Shown: positions 53,190 through 64,000 of the stretch, piece by piece
Position numbering within the stretch: position 1 is the first letter of the stretch
Layout of the letters: the number at the start of each line of letters is the position of its first letter
Assembly (NCBI GenBank): GCA_036897095.1
Contig: JAYMSP010000030.1
Coordinates: forward strand, 48,878-112,877
Source of the DNA: Plantago elongata
Taxonomy: Eukaryota > Streptophyta > Magnoliopsida > Lamiales > Plantaginaceae
Length of the DNA stretch: 64,000 bases
Direction of reading: 5' to 3'
Notes under the pieces: model-generated
Seen by the model: the letters and a program-made list of their open reading frames with translations, nothing else
The model's database searches: none
What the model was told of the DNA's origin: nothing
Translations under genes and position numbers: made by a program

Positions 53190-55085
53190 GATGTATCAAG
53201 TAACCCATGGGGGTAATGGGGTAAATCATCTTGAAATGTAAAGGCAAGAGGGAACCTAGAAGAGCAATGTGGGTTCCATAGGTGTCCATTAATTGAGTGG
53301 GTTGCCCTAATAGAGTACCATGATTGTAACCCATCGTTGAATTGTTAATTGGACATAAGGCTCTATGTCGGTAATTGTCATTTTCATCACTAATTACCCA
53401 TTTTCTCTTGTTTGGTAAAACATGCTTATGCGATCTTACTTGCTAGATCAGCCACATTTTCGGAGCCAAGTGGAATCTCACACGTTAATCTTTCCTATTT
53501 GCTATAAGCTGTCAACCAGTCATATCTAATTATCTCTCTTCACCATTAATAATCTCGATTAATAAAACTCACTAAAAAATTAACTGATAACTTAAAAAAT
53601 AACTGGTAGCTAAAAAATAGTTTATAATTTTCTTTTAATAATTTAACTTGATTAGTTTTTCAAACCAGTTAGATTTGCTGCTAGTTTGTTTAAAACTCTG
53701 CACGTTCACGTAACAATTTTTTTATTAAAAGAATCGTAAAGTTGAAAAGTTATCTGAAAAGTTAATGGTAAAAAGTAAGGGAAAAAATGAACACATGCCA
53801 CACAAAAGCATTATATAATAATCTAATACATTCCCACTCGTGCACTTGTGTATTTGCACTTGTTTTTGGTTATCCGTTTTATTAATAAAACTGAACTCAG
53901 TTCAACTTTATAATTTTATACCATAATTCAATTCATTATAATCTACTTCGGATCAGTTTTATAAATTTTAATTGTAAATAATATAAGTTTAATAGTTCAT
54001 ATTCTAGTTATGTTGAAGGGATACTTTACCAATAATATAGTACAATTGGAGAGTTAATTTTCATCCACAAAATTAAATAAATTCAACTACCGACGAGTAC
54101 ATTATGTTATTTAACGTTTACATATGAGATTTGTGAATATCTTAGTGATCCATATTGAATCATATAGTATCACCATTTCCTAAGTCGGTTAAGCTTGGAA
54201 TGTAATCCCCCGATCTAATTGGTTGATAGTCCTTTTCAAATCCTAATTGGCATTTAGGACATTAATTGCTGATTTGATCCTATCCAGATTATGTTTATAT
54301 CTTGATGGTGTATTTTCAGCCAATAAAATAGTTATCCCTTCGGATTTATGGAAAATTCTACTACCTGTTTTAGCAAAAGAACCTACTAGTTCTTGCGGAT
54401 GTTTCAATGGACTCCACGCACGGTATATCTATGACACCATGAATGATGTAATAAGTATTACTATAGCCTTAGGCCCTAGCTAGGCTAATAAACACGATTA
54501 GGTTTTACCTAATTAAGGATTAAGATATAAAGAGCACTACAAGAACTTTATCTTCAAATAGGTGGTGTTAATTTAATTTCCATTGGACTTATGGAGGTTT
54601 CTGATTCTAAGACATTTGAAATCCTAGCTAGATAGATTTTATTTTGTCTCACATTGATTATCTTGATAACGATACATAGGTCGCTTGTAAGAAACAAACT
54701 TTCAAGTTTATGATATATGATTTTGATTATTAGTTACCTCAACTATCAGTCTAGTAAGTTAAATAAAATATTGTCTCTCAAAATGAACTAGCCGACCTAG
54801 TATAGTTAGACCTAAAATGGTTTTATTATGTAGGGTATAGGTCGGTATTATTTTTAATTAAAATTTATTGAAATGAACTGAATTGAATTTAGTTGAATTG
54901 TAAAATATAAATTATAATTATGTTTGAACTGAATTGAACCGAATGAAACTAAAGTAATTTTAAATTGAAAATAACACCGTCTTAATTTTTACATGTTTAT
55001 GAAATCAAATTGGGACGCTAGCTCCAGAGTTTAACCTTGGTGATTTATGATCTATAAAGTAAATAAAATGTAACTATACAAAAAA
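53190..55085. other. Intergenic, no confident gene
   Basis: A 78-codon frame at 54247-54483 (+) has a protein-like composition (DLWKILLPVLAKEP, SSCGCFNGLHARYIYD) but I cannot assign a family; it may be a gene fragment. AACTGAA-family copies lie at about 53880-53990 and 54842-54982. Confidence 0.4.
54842..54982. repeat. AACTGAA-rich miniature element copy
   Basis: Begins GTCGGTATTATTTTTAATTA and, read inward from the end, AAGACGGTGTTATTTTCAAT. The interior is GAACTGAATTGAA-type sequence. One of the better-preserved copies of the family. Confidence 0.55.
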
Positions 55086-55086
55086 A

Positions 55087-55332
55087 TACTCTCTTCGTCA
55101 CATTAAATTTCATACATTAAAGTTGACGTGTAGTTTTATGCGAAAAGTTAAAGTAATGATAAAAATAAAGAATGTGAGAAAAAGTGTATTTTTAATGGTA
55201 AAATATGTAATTTTTATGTAAAGTTGAGATTGTTTATTATTTATTAGTGGTGGAATAATTTTCTTTAGTAATGTATAAAATTTGACGGAAAAATTAAAAT
55301 TACAAATGTACGAAAGTTGGTGGAATGGAGTA
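55087..55332. mobile_element. Stowaway-like MITE, diverged
   Basis: Begins TACTCTCTTCGTCACATTAA and ends GAAAGTTGGTGGAATGGAGTA, with TA at both ends and partial complementarity of the termini. The interior differs from the 50006 family. Confidence 0.6.
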
Positions 55333-55339
55333 AAGTAAT

Positions 55340-56455
55340 ATAATATGATGAGTAATTTTGTTTTCACATGTTTCTTGATGGATGTTAATTACATTATACT
55401 GACTGACATTAAGGATTACTGAAACTATGATGGTATTTAATTAACTATCTTATACGTACAAAAAGTGTGACTAAAGTTTAAAGATCAATCAATGTAAGTT
55501 TACTTTATATTAATTTGGTCCCGCTATAGTTTAGTGTAATGTCACGAATTATTGAAACATAAAATTTATTAGTTTACAAAGTAGAGAGGCATTATAGGAG
55601 TTGTGTTTCATGCCTTCTCTCTTCGATGCAGCCTGCCATGGTCTATAGTCTATATTACATAGGAATTGCATGCATCATTTAATTAATTTTACTAACTTAT
55701 TCATAAAAAATAGTCTACATATGAAGCTAGTGAGAGTTGAATACTGGCAACGAAATAATCTCCTTATCTTCTTGTTAAATTTTATTGTCAAATTACATTT
55801 TGGTTTAGTTTAACATGTGGGGAAATGAGTATGTATTCACTCATTTAAACTAACAATTAAAGAGAAAAAAGAACTATATTACTATTTTGGAGTATATATG
55901 CTCATTGCGAACTTTTTTCTTTTTTTAAAATACTTATTCTAACGTTTAAAAGAAAATAAGTTCACAAATATTATATTCAACTGAAAACCCATTCAGTTTA
56001 GTTAAGTTCCATTTATAATAATACATTTCAGTTAAAAAAAAAAACCTTAATTTTACTAATGTAAATAGACGTCCCACCCAAATCATAACATTTCGATATT
56101 CAAATGTATCTTCAATTGAAGATACAGAATTTTAATCTTATCAATTTGAATATACATCCTAAACGTATCATAACATTTCAATATCCAAATGTATCTTTAT
56201 TTTACCTAACTTGTTTCTTTCAATTGAGTTCTATAATTTCCCATGCAGGTCGATTCAATTCGGCACAATAGATATGTAGAACCGGGCAGGATTAACATAG
56301 CTTGATTGCTAGTACTGAAGTATGCGAATAGATAAGAAAAAATGTCCAATAAAAAAGCTAATATTTGTTTGGCCAGCTACTCTAATGGATCATTACGGAT
56401 AGAAAGTCCGTTTTAAATCCGTACGTAATAATCCTTCAAGATAGTTGAAAATATC
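55340..56455. other. Intergenic, nothing recognised
   Basis: AT-rich sequence. A weakly repeated phrase (CATAACATTTCGATATTCAAATG versus CATAACATTTCAATATCCAAATG) occurs at about 56084 and 56170. Confidence 0.5.
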
Positions 56456-57462
56456 CAGGCCGGCCTTGTGTAGAGAGGCCTCCCGCACAGGCCCGTATTT
56501 TTGGGGTCCAAATATTTTTTTATTTTTTTAAATTTCTGAATACGTGAACAAATTTATATGTATATTCTGTTGTAGAAAAATCACTAACTTGCTTGGTCTC
56601 CCAGCAGCTATTCATTTAGATGTTTTCCGGACAATTAGGAGGTCTTAGGTATCCTCTTGACCACATCCTTGTTTTTTTACCTTAATTTTTTTTTTCCTTT
56701 TATGTTTTTACCTTATTGTGTAGACTCTTCTTTTACCTTATTCTTTTTAACATTTTCTTTCTTAATTCTTTAAACATTTTTATTTTCTTCTTTCACAGTT
56801 TGTTATTTTACCTTACTATGTAGACTCCTTTTTTTTACCTGTACTCGTAACATTTTCTTTCTTATTTGTTTTAACATTTTTATTTTCATGTTTTAGTTCT
56901 CCGTGTAGACTGATATTTATGGTGTTGTTATTTTAATGTTATTTTGAGTTAAGTTTAGAACTTATATTTTAATTTTCAACATTAAGATTACATGTGTTAA
57001 TATAAAATGTAAATATTTCTTTTAATTTTCAACATTAAGATTACATGTGTTAATATAAAATGTAAATATTTCATTTAATATCCGTAAACATTTAATGTAA
57101 AATTTAAAGTAACATCTAATTTGTCAGTAAAAAGTTACAGTATACATAAAAAATTCTGATGACTAATGGTTTTGTATGTAGTACATGCAGAGATATTTTA
57201 AGATAAGCACAAATAAATTATATTCATAATTTTTTTTGAACTAAATATATTTTTCACTCAAAAATATAATGTTTTAAATTTTATTTTTAATATGATAATT
57301 TTTATGGGAATGGTTCATTAAAAATTTTTAATCACCATTTTATTTTAAGTGCATCATGCATTGTAGAAATAAAAAATAAATAAAAATTCAATTGTTTTTT
57401 ACGTTTATAGAATTCCAGATTAAAATCTTCCACGTGACCTCGTATTTTATGGACCGGCCCTG
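56456..57462. mobile_element. Non-autonomous hAT-like element (~1 kb)
   Basis: The left end reads CAGGCCGGCCTTGTG and the right end, inverted, CAGGGCCGGTCC. An imperfect 8-base duplication flanks it: AAAATATC (56448-56455) and AAATAATC (57463-57470), 6 of 8 matching, the length expected for hAT insertion. The interior is AT-rich and has no transposase frame. A 53-base exact tandem duplication lies inside. Confidence 0.6.
56967..57072. repeat. Exact 53-bp tandem duplication
   Basis: Positions 56967-57019 and 57020-57072 are identical (starting TTTTAATTTTCAACATTAAG and ending AAATATTTC). The lack of any difference implies a recent event, an inference. Confidence 0.9.
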
Positions 57463-57785
57463 AAATAATCTTCAATTCATGGCCACCCTATACTAGAACA
57501 CTATAAATCCCTTTTGCTCCTAGATTAACTACTTTTCAATTTGATTGACTCTCAAATTAATATTTATGTCCTTCTTGACAAAATATGTTACTCCTGGATT
57601 AACTTATTTACCTTAATTAACTTAGATAAGAGTGGTTTAGCTTTCAATTTTTTGAAAAATTGGAGGAATTAAACTATTAGAATTAATCTTAAATTTCTTA
57701 AGGTTATTTTTTCTTTTATTTCTTATTTTTTATTCCTGTATTTTTTTATTTCGGTGAGAGGAGTATCTTGTATAATATGAGAAGC

Positions 57786-57840
57786 AGGGCCGACCCTGAG
57801 GTTTAAGGGGCCCTGTTCGAAATTGTTGAACGAGGCCCCG
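57786..57840. repeat. Solo hAT-like terminus
   Basis: CAGGGCCGACCCTGAGG followed by GGGGCCCTGTTCGAA resembles the CAGGGCCGG tip of the element at 56456. No partner end was found downstream. Confidence 0.45.
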
Positions 57841-57844
57841 AATA

Positions 57845-59890
57845 ATATAATAAAATATATTTTTTATATTATAATAAATTAATAATAAAATCATACATAT
57901 ACATTAACTTGACTTAAATTGTATAAAATTGAGTATTACTATTTGTAGTCATGATGAGTATGAAAATAGAGATAAGCAACAAACTTGCCAGATAAGAATT
58001 AATAAATAAGTATTGAATAAGATTTAAGGATTTTCAAGAATAAAGAGGAAGAAAATAAGATGAGAAATGAAAGATTAGATTAAATGGAAAGAATATGAGA
58101 ATACGTGCACAATTATTTTAAGTAAATATAGGAAGGTTGCTTATCATTCTGTTCTGCATCTGTATTTTGTTATAATTAACTTTGGGTTTTCATTTTCTTT
58201 TAATTTGTTACATATCCTCTATAGTCCTTTACCGTAAAATAATTTTTTTTAATGGCAAAAACTTTAATTAATTAAAATACAATAATATATTAATAATAAC
58301 TATTATTTTATTTAATTTTATCATTATACACACAACGGATAAATCATCTTCACGTACGTATTTAAAATTAGTTTGAAATGTTGTTGTCAAGTATATACAT
58401 GTTGCAAAACCTGAGGTACAAGTGCATTGGTCCTATCCTATTCAACAAAAAACTAGGGTTACAAAACGTGACACGATTAATATTCGTTCAATCTCATTTA
58501 AGTTAGGAGAAAATGTATGCATACTAGTCTCAACTCTCAACTGCATGCTTAAGTCAGAAGAATTAATTATTAAGATAAAGGGAGAGCTAGCCAATATAAA
58601 TTCAAATTGCAAAATTCCTTTTCAATTGATCATGATAGTACAAATGAGTGGAGATATCCTGATTTCTATAGGAGACACGACGAATGGAGAGGGATCATAA
58701 CAAGATCAAACATCATCTTAAATATACTATGAAACGGTGAACGGAAAGGGATTATAACAAGATCAAACATCATCTTAAATATACTATGAAATTTGATACG
58801 CCTTAATTAGAATCCATGTTAAGGGATTCAGTTCACCTATTCTTATAGAAAATGTCGAGGATATCCTTAAGAGTGATATGTGATATTTTAACATAAATTT
58901 AATGAATCTACTAATCGGATATGTATGCAAGTATGCAATAATGCATTCAATGTGATCATGTTTAGCAAAATTGGAAGTATATATATCAAAGAGTGCTTTT
59001 CTTCATTTTGTTAGAATTTAATATGGTGATGTTAGATCACTAGTTATAGGTGTCCTATTTATTTGTTTAATCCCAAATTTAGAATAAAAGGTAAATAAAA
59101 CGGTAAAACTATTTCATTTTCAGGTTATTGAAAAGTACTATGGCCCACTTTCAAATAGTCAAATTTATAATTGTGTAAAACTCTCCCTTCATTTAATTAA
59201 TTCCTACAAAATTTGAAGGATATTGAAAATATATCTCCTACAATTATAGAAAAAGGTAAAGTCTCCTTAAAAATAGTATAGGAGCTCATCTCAGACATAT
59301 TTTAGTACAAATATATAGAATTCCTACAACTAGTGATCTTATACCCCACATTTTAATAAGATACACTACTTGACAGTATATTATAGAGATCAGATTGGAT
59401 AAGTAGGAGACGATATTTGATGATCATCGATCGAATTGGTGTGGAGAAAATAGGGCCATGTAGTGCACAAAGTGAACCATGAATCTTCTCTCGAATTGTC
59501 AATTTCCTTGTTTAATTGGATCATAAATTTCAAATGCTGTTGTGTATCCATCTTTATTAATTCTAGCTCTTCATAAACTTTGTATGCCCCTTCTGCTGTA
59601 TATGATTAATAGGGCCTGCCAGGCCATTTTAATGAAGTTAATGCAATTCATATGAGATTACTACTCATTTGCAACTACCCATGATCATACCATAATTATA
59701 TATCTGGAGACCATTTTGCTTCTTGCATGATTTTATTGAATAATCTGACAGCATTATATTCATTTTGGTCGGTTGAAGATTATAATTGATCATTAAGTTT
59801 TCACCTTACTCTGTGCCTCTCGTCTGACTTCTATAACACTTCCACACTGCTAGACATGCATGAATTAATACTACGGCATTTGTTTGATTT
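57845..59890. other. Intergenic with a short tandem duplication
   Basis: The AT-rich stretch contains a ~57-base duplication at 58682-58795. No gene recognised; a 92-codon frame at 58422-58700 overlaps the duplication and lacks family resemblance. Confidence 0.5.
58682..58795. repeat. ~57-bp tandem duplication
   Basis: AAGATCAAACATCATCTTAA followed by ATATACTATGAAA occurs at about 58702 and again about 58759, an offset of 57 bases. The copies differ at a few sites at their left edges (GGATCATAAC versus GGATTATAAC). Confidence 0.85.
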
Positions 59891-59900
59891 GTTGAAACGA

Positions 59901-60010
59901 GCACCGTTTAGAATATGATTTGAATTGAAAGAATTTAATTTAAATTATAATTTTTTAATATATAAAATTGAATTTTTCTTGTTTAAATCGTATTCTAAAC
60001 TGTCACTAAC
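59901..60010. repeat. Hairpin-forming miniature element
   Basis: CGTTTAGAATATGATTTGAA on the left pairs with GTTTAAATCGTATTCTAAAC on the right, separated by about 60 AT-rich bases. The shape is that of a small palindromic MITE; no second copy was found. Confidence 0.5.
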
Positions 60011-60014
60011 ACTT

Positions 60015-61140
60015 CTACTGTTTAGAAATTCGTTCGGTTACAACAAATTAACCCCTAAGATGCCACAACTCGGTGGAGCAAACTAACAAAACTGTCTTCC
60101 CGGCAATTTTATGACTAAGCCAATCCGGACAACTATTCCCTATGATCGCATTAGTACCTGTTAATACACAACAATCCTTTAATTCAAAAACAAAAGTATG
60201 ATTGTTGGCATGAATTCATGATTTTTATTTATATATCCTCATTTCTAATTAAATACTGAAATAAATTATGTTATTTTCATTTATATGTAATGTGGTGTTG
60301 ATGTGAAACCGGTTTGGAGAGTTACTATGGTACCCTTCTTGAAGTCCGAGATGTTAATAGTTCCCGTTGATGCATGGTTATTTTGATATTGGTTATTGCG
60401 GTCTTGGATTCGGGTTGAGAAGCCGCGGCTCCCTTGGGAGTTAGATAATAGTAACCCATGTTAAAACATTGGTGAATTGTTTGATTTAGAGTTGATTTTT
60501 AGTATTTTGGTTTGGATAGTAGTAGAGGATGTTGATGTGATTTGAGACTTGAATCCCAAATATTTTTTATGTTCTTATATTCTTTTAAAAGTCATAATAT
60601 ATTTTAGCCGTTTTAAAGAAAATATAATGCTTAAATCACATATATCTCTTAAAATTCACTAATGGATCATTTTTGTAAGATCTCTTGATTAATGAAGTAT
60701 GTTGAACAAGAATAATACTAGCTACATTAAATTAATTACAACTCGTCGGTCGAAACCAGATTACATGACTTAATCGACCCACTGGTATATATGCTAGAGT
60801 CCAATGGAATTATACTAGGATATAGAATGAAGCACTTTTTTCCCTTTTGAGAATAGAAAATAGTAAGGCCGGTAGATTGAAGTAGTATTTTATAAGTTTG
60901 TGAGTTAAGTTGTTCTTCGGATAAACACTACAGTTAAAATACCGACGTTTGCTACCTTTACTAAAACAATTTTGGCAAATGTTTACGTATGCATTTGTAT
61001 TCTTTATGTTCAAGTTTGGTGGACCTTGGAGATCTCAAAGGTCTAGCTACTTCATGTCAAGTTTATCCAATCCCTTTGCATAAAAAAGAACTAAAATGGC
61101 ATTGATAATACTTTAGTGATTACGTTATTCGTTTTATTTT
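60015..61140. other. Intergenic, nothing recognised
   Basis: No coding family. The GC-richer patch at about 60300-60460 has no recognisable frame. Confidence 0.5.
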
Positions 61141-61141
61141 T

Positions 61142-61224
61142 TTAAAATGGTTAAAGGGTGATTCAAACTCATGACATATTAATTGAAGGTGAAACGTCTT
61201 ACTAAATAAGCTACACTTCATTAT
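61142..61224 (-). mobile_element. tRNA-derived SINE fragment, copy 5
   Basis: Read on the minus strand: ATAATGAAGTGTAGCTTATT, TAGTAAGACGTTTCACCTTC, then ATGAGTTTGAATCACCCTTT and AACCATTTT. Same block order as the other copies. Confidence 0.6.
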
Positions 61225-61526
61225 CTACCTCATTCATTTCGTGACACGTCACAATTTGACGAGAAAAAAAATTAAAGAGTCAAGAGAATACTTAATTTTA
61301 ATTAAAATCCATAAAAGTCCCAAACCTCACCTATACCACCTAAATTAACAGTGAAGAGATGGTGGATAATGTGCAAGGTCCTGGGAACTAGCAATTTAGC
61401 CATATAGTACGAATGTTGTCCCCGCCAATGTGTTGATTTCCCCTGTGAATCATTTGGTTTTGGCCGGGTTGTAAAGTCCCGGGTTTATGGAGTTTAGTCT
61501 TGTGTTAGATCTATCCATGGTTTGGA

Positions 61527-61562
61527 TTATTCTTCAATTCAAATCGCTTCCCAATCAACCCC
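61527..61562. repeat. Half-copy of the hairpin MITE
   Basis: CTTCAATTCAAATCGCTTCC followed by CAATCAACCCCTTAAA matches one arm of the palindrome at 17430-17640. The partner arm is missing here. Confidence 0.5.
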
Positions 61563-61823
61563 TTAAAGTTTGGATTTAGATTTTTATATTTACTGTGGAT
61601 GATTTAATGTTGATGTATTCTTTTTCTAATAGTAATTGTTCTTCGAGTGTATTTTTTTATGCTCATTAGTTATATTAATAAAATTACACTCATTTTAAAT
61701 AAAAAAATTGAATTACAAATTTAAAATTGTGCATTTTACTAACTTTTATGTCATTATTGAAGTTGTAAAATTGAGTAATTAAAGTATAAGTTCAATTGAA
61801 TTTATTTATAATGTATATATTGA

Positions 61824-61903
61824 TAACGAAGTGTAGCTTAATTGATAATATGTTTCGCTTCTAATTAATTCATAAATCAGGTTCGAGTCATGCAGCTTAG
61901 CCA
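61824..61903 (+). mobile_element. tRNA-derived SINE fragment, copy 6
   Basis: AACGAAGTGTAGCTTAATTG, TATGTTTCGCTTCTAATTAA and AAATCAGGTTCGAGTCATGC keep the A-box-like and B-box-like blocks at the usual spacing. It is 600 bases from copy 5 and in the opposite orientation. Confidence 0.6.
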
Positions 61904-61909
61904 TATAAG

Positions 61910-64000
61910 GAAAAAAAGAATTGTTAAAGGTTAGTTCTCCTTGACTATTGACTATGCATAGTCCATTCAACCAGATAAATGCATCTTGATGCTTTCAATC
62001 TTTCATGAACATGAAGGGTTAATACTTTAATAGTAATGATCTACAATTATAGATGTTTTTAAATGAAAAACCTCCTATTTGTCCTAAACCATATTAGGTT
62101 AAGTTAATGATCGGATTTATCATCGTTGTAAGCTAGTTATTGTATTAATACGTCAGAGTATGGCCAGACACGATTGATTATAGTATTAATCGATCGTTAG
62201 CCGATGATAATACCGAACTTATGACGTGATGTTGTTTAGTTCCGATATCTTCGAAAATTATATGATTGCGTTTAGTAGATAGCGAAGATTATTTCCAAAT
62301 AATTAAAGTACATTATTGATTGCCTAATAAAACAAAAATAGACCATATATATACTGTCTCGTACGTGTGTATATATGATAAGGTGATGAGTTACTTCATA
62401 TTCAATTTTGACTGCTTGTCTTGTTTTATTATATATCATCCAACTCTTAAAAACTAGCACGTATTGAATTGCTATGAATTATACATTGCCAAAATTTTGG
62501 TTTGTCGATTATTCTAAATTGATGATTACTAAATTTAAATCTATGTTCAAAGGGAAAACGTATATTGTGTATGACAGGTATATTGCATCGATTGAAGAAT
62601 ATATATGTTTACTCGTATCTTATTAATCGTATCGTTCTACAAGTTATAAGTCATATTTATTTCATGTTCTTTTCCGTCTGATTACGTGAAAATTTCGTGA
62701 CTTTTCACAATGTGGCATATATAAATTGCGTTTGATCACCTAGGGGGAGGGGATGTCACCTAGTTCCGTCTCTTAATTGAGGCTATGTTCTCTTTAACTA
62801 TAATTATTTAAATTTCATTGAATTTAATTGTTGTAAAATATAACTAAACAGAGTCAAATTGAACTGGGTTGAATGATCTAAAATGAACTTAATAAATTTA
62901 CAAATGAAGAGAACATTGTTTAAATAATTAAAAAAATATAAGTTCCCTCATTGAATTATCTTAACCCTAGCTCGAAACTCACTTCGGAATCACAAGCACC
63001 CATGTGCATCCCCAAGAGAACATTGCAATGTTGACATGTCCTCCTAAGTTCAAGACAAAAACACTTTTCATGCATTTGAACGTGACTTCAATCCTGCCAA
63101 TCGATTATGCACTTAGCTACAAAACATAGTAGCACGTTCTGAAGTAGTTATCGATGGATTTGAGTTGAAAGAATAAGATAAAAATTATAAACTCCAAGCA
63201 TATATAAAGATTACCTTTAGTTTTTGGACCAAAAGAACTCCATTATTCGATCGAAAGATGCAATAGAATATGTCGTTTCGCGAAACTAATTGAGCATTCA
63301 TTTAGCTATATTATAGCTACGTAACACATTAAACCGTATTCATGATGGTAAGGCAAAAAACGCATGAGAACGTGATAAATGACCCACCATGCATGTGAGC
63401 TTTCCACCCTAATAAGCTTTTGCCATTGACATGACACCATAAAATGCTTGAAAATGACAATTATATGCAATCATAAAATAAAATCAAATTGTTCGTTGCT
63501 TTTTGTTGGATAATTTCATGTTGGATATGATACAACCACACAAATATATAATTTCATGTTCGATTATTACAATAGTAATTCCATAGGATCAACATTTACA
63601 GAGAAAGGCCAAATTATGATCAATCAACGACCATTATCTTATTTAAATAGTTACTATTACTTTTACTCCAAACCTTAATCATGTAATGTTTCGTTCTATT
63701 CTACTGAAAATTCATTCAATTTGAATTAAGTTCCATCCAATTATATTCTTTTTAGTTATATTTTAGAAGAACTGCAGTTTAAGAAACCATAGCCAAAGTC
63801 ACACATTGACTACATCGTAGTGACATTTTCAAAGCGATGAAAGAATTGATCCTGATTCGCCTGACAGAGAATGAAAGTTATATGATCACATTGATTTATA
63901 CATTTTACAAATTGAAAACAACTAATTTAATGCATTTTTGGTGGACGAGTTTATGTCGATGTTTATAAAGGTGTTCTTAGACACTGACCCTTACCCCTCA
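61910..64000. other. Intergenic with AACTGAA-family copies
   Basis: Family copies at about 62785-62925 (ends CTATGTTCTCTTTAAC and AAGAGAACATTG) and about 63695-63790. Otherwise AT-rich with no gene recognised. Confidence 0.45.

Overview
The window is a stretch of AT-rich plant nuclear DNA, almost certainly from a core eudicot. It has three unambiguous host protein-coding genes with plant-type exon structures (GT..AG introns, TATA box, GA/CT-rich leaders), and the rest is intergenic DNA packed with decayed plant transposons and miniature elements. No bacterial, organellar or viral gene was recognised. The species cannot be fixed from the sequence. A caryophyllid-type dicot is only a guess, prompted by the style of the dispersed repeats.

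Host genes. (1) 21574-27246 (+): a group A mitogen-activated protein kinase, MPK6 type, six exons, 387 residues, all catalytic motifs intact. (2) 28878-31658 (+): an intronless 926-residue protein resembling plant proteins annotated as TAF1C-like (RNA polymerase I TBP-associated factor, subunit C). (3) 44491-47967 (-): a phosphatidylinositol-4-phosphate 5-kinase with eight N-terminal MORN repeats and an intact PIPK domain, eight exons, 777 residues. MPK6 and PIP5K both belong to membrane and stress signalling, but nothing in the sequence links the three genes beyond proximity.

Region by region. 1-9 kb: intergenic, with a GACCCGAA-type minisatellite, a gene-bearing DNA-transposon relic (about 2.84-5.19 kb) with internal ~320-bp tandem repeats, and a tiny Cassandra-like TRIM retroelement whose LTRs carry 5S-rRNA-derived sequence. 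9-14.1 kb: a CACTA-type terminus, then a broken PIF/Harbinger system made of two head-to-head units, one with the Myb/NAM-associated-like ORF1 and one with the DDE transposase. The two units share both 5' (promoter) and 3' ends and are separated by an inverted 205-bp segment that also flanks the left unit. 15-20.7 kb: SINE, MITEs, a hairpin MITE, and a second copy of the 2.8-5.2 kb element in opposite orientation. 21.5-31.7 kb: the MPK6 and TAF1C-like genes. MPK6 intron 2 contains decayed copies of the end of exon 2 and a degenerate repeat array. 32-44 kb: intergenic, with SINE fragments and Tourist-like MITEs. 44.5-48.2 kb: PIP5K. 48-64 kb: intergenic, with Stowaway MITEs (one inside a tandem duplication), a ~1-kb hAT-like element, short tandem duplications and more SINE and MITE copies.

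The most unusual structures are the bipartite Harbinger pair with mirrored promoters, the exon-2 echoes in the MPK6 intron, the Cassandra-like element with a nearly absent interior, and the inverted pair of gene-like elements with matching ~320-bp internal periods.
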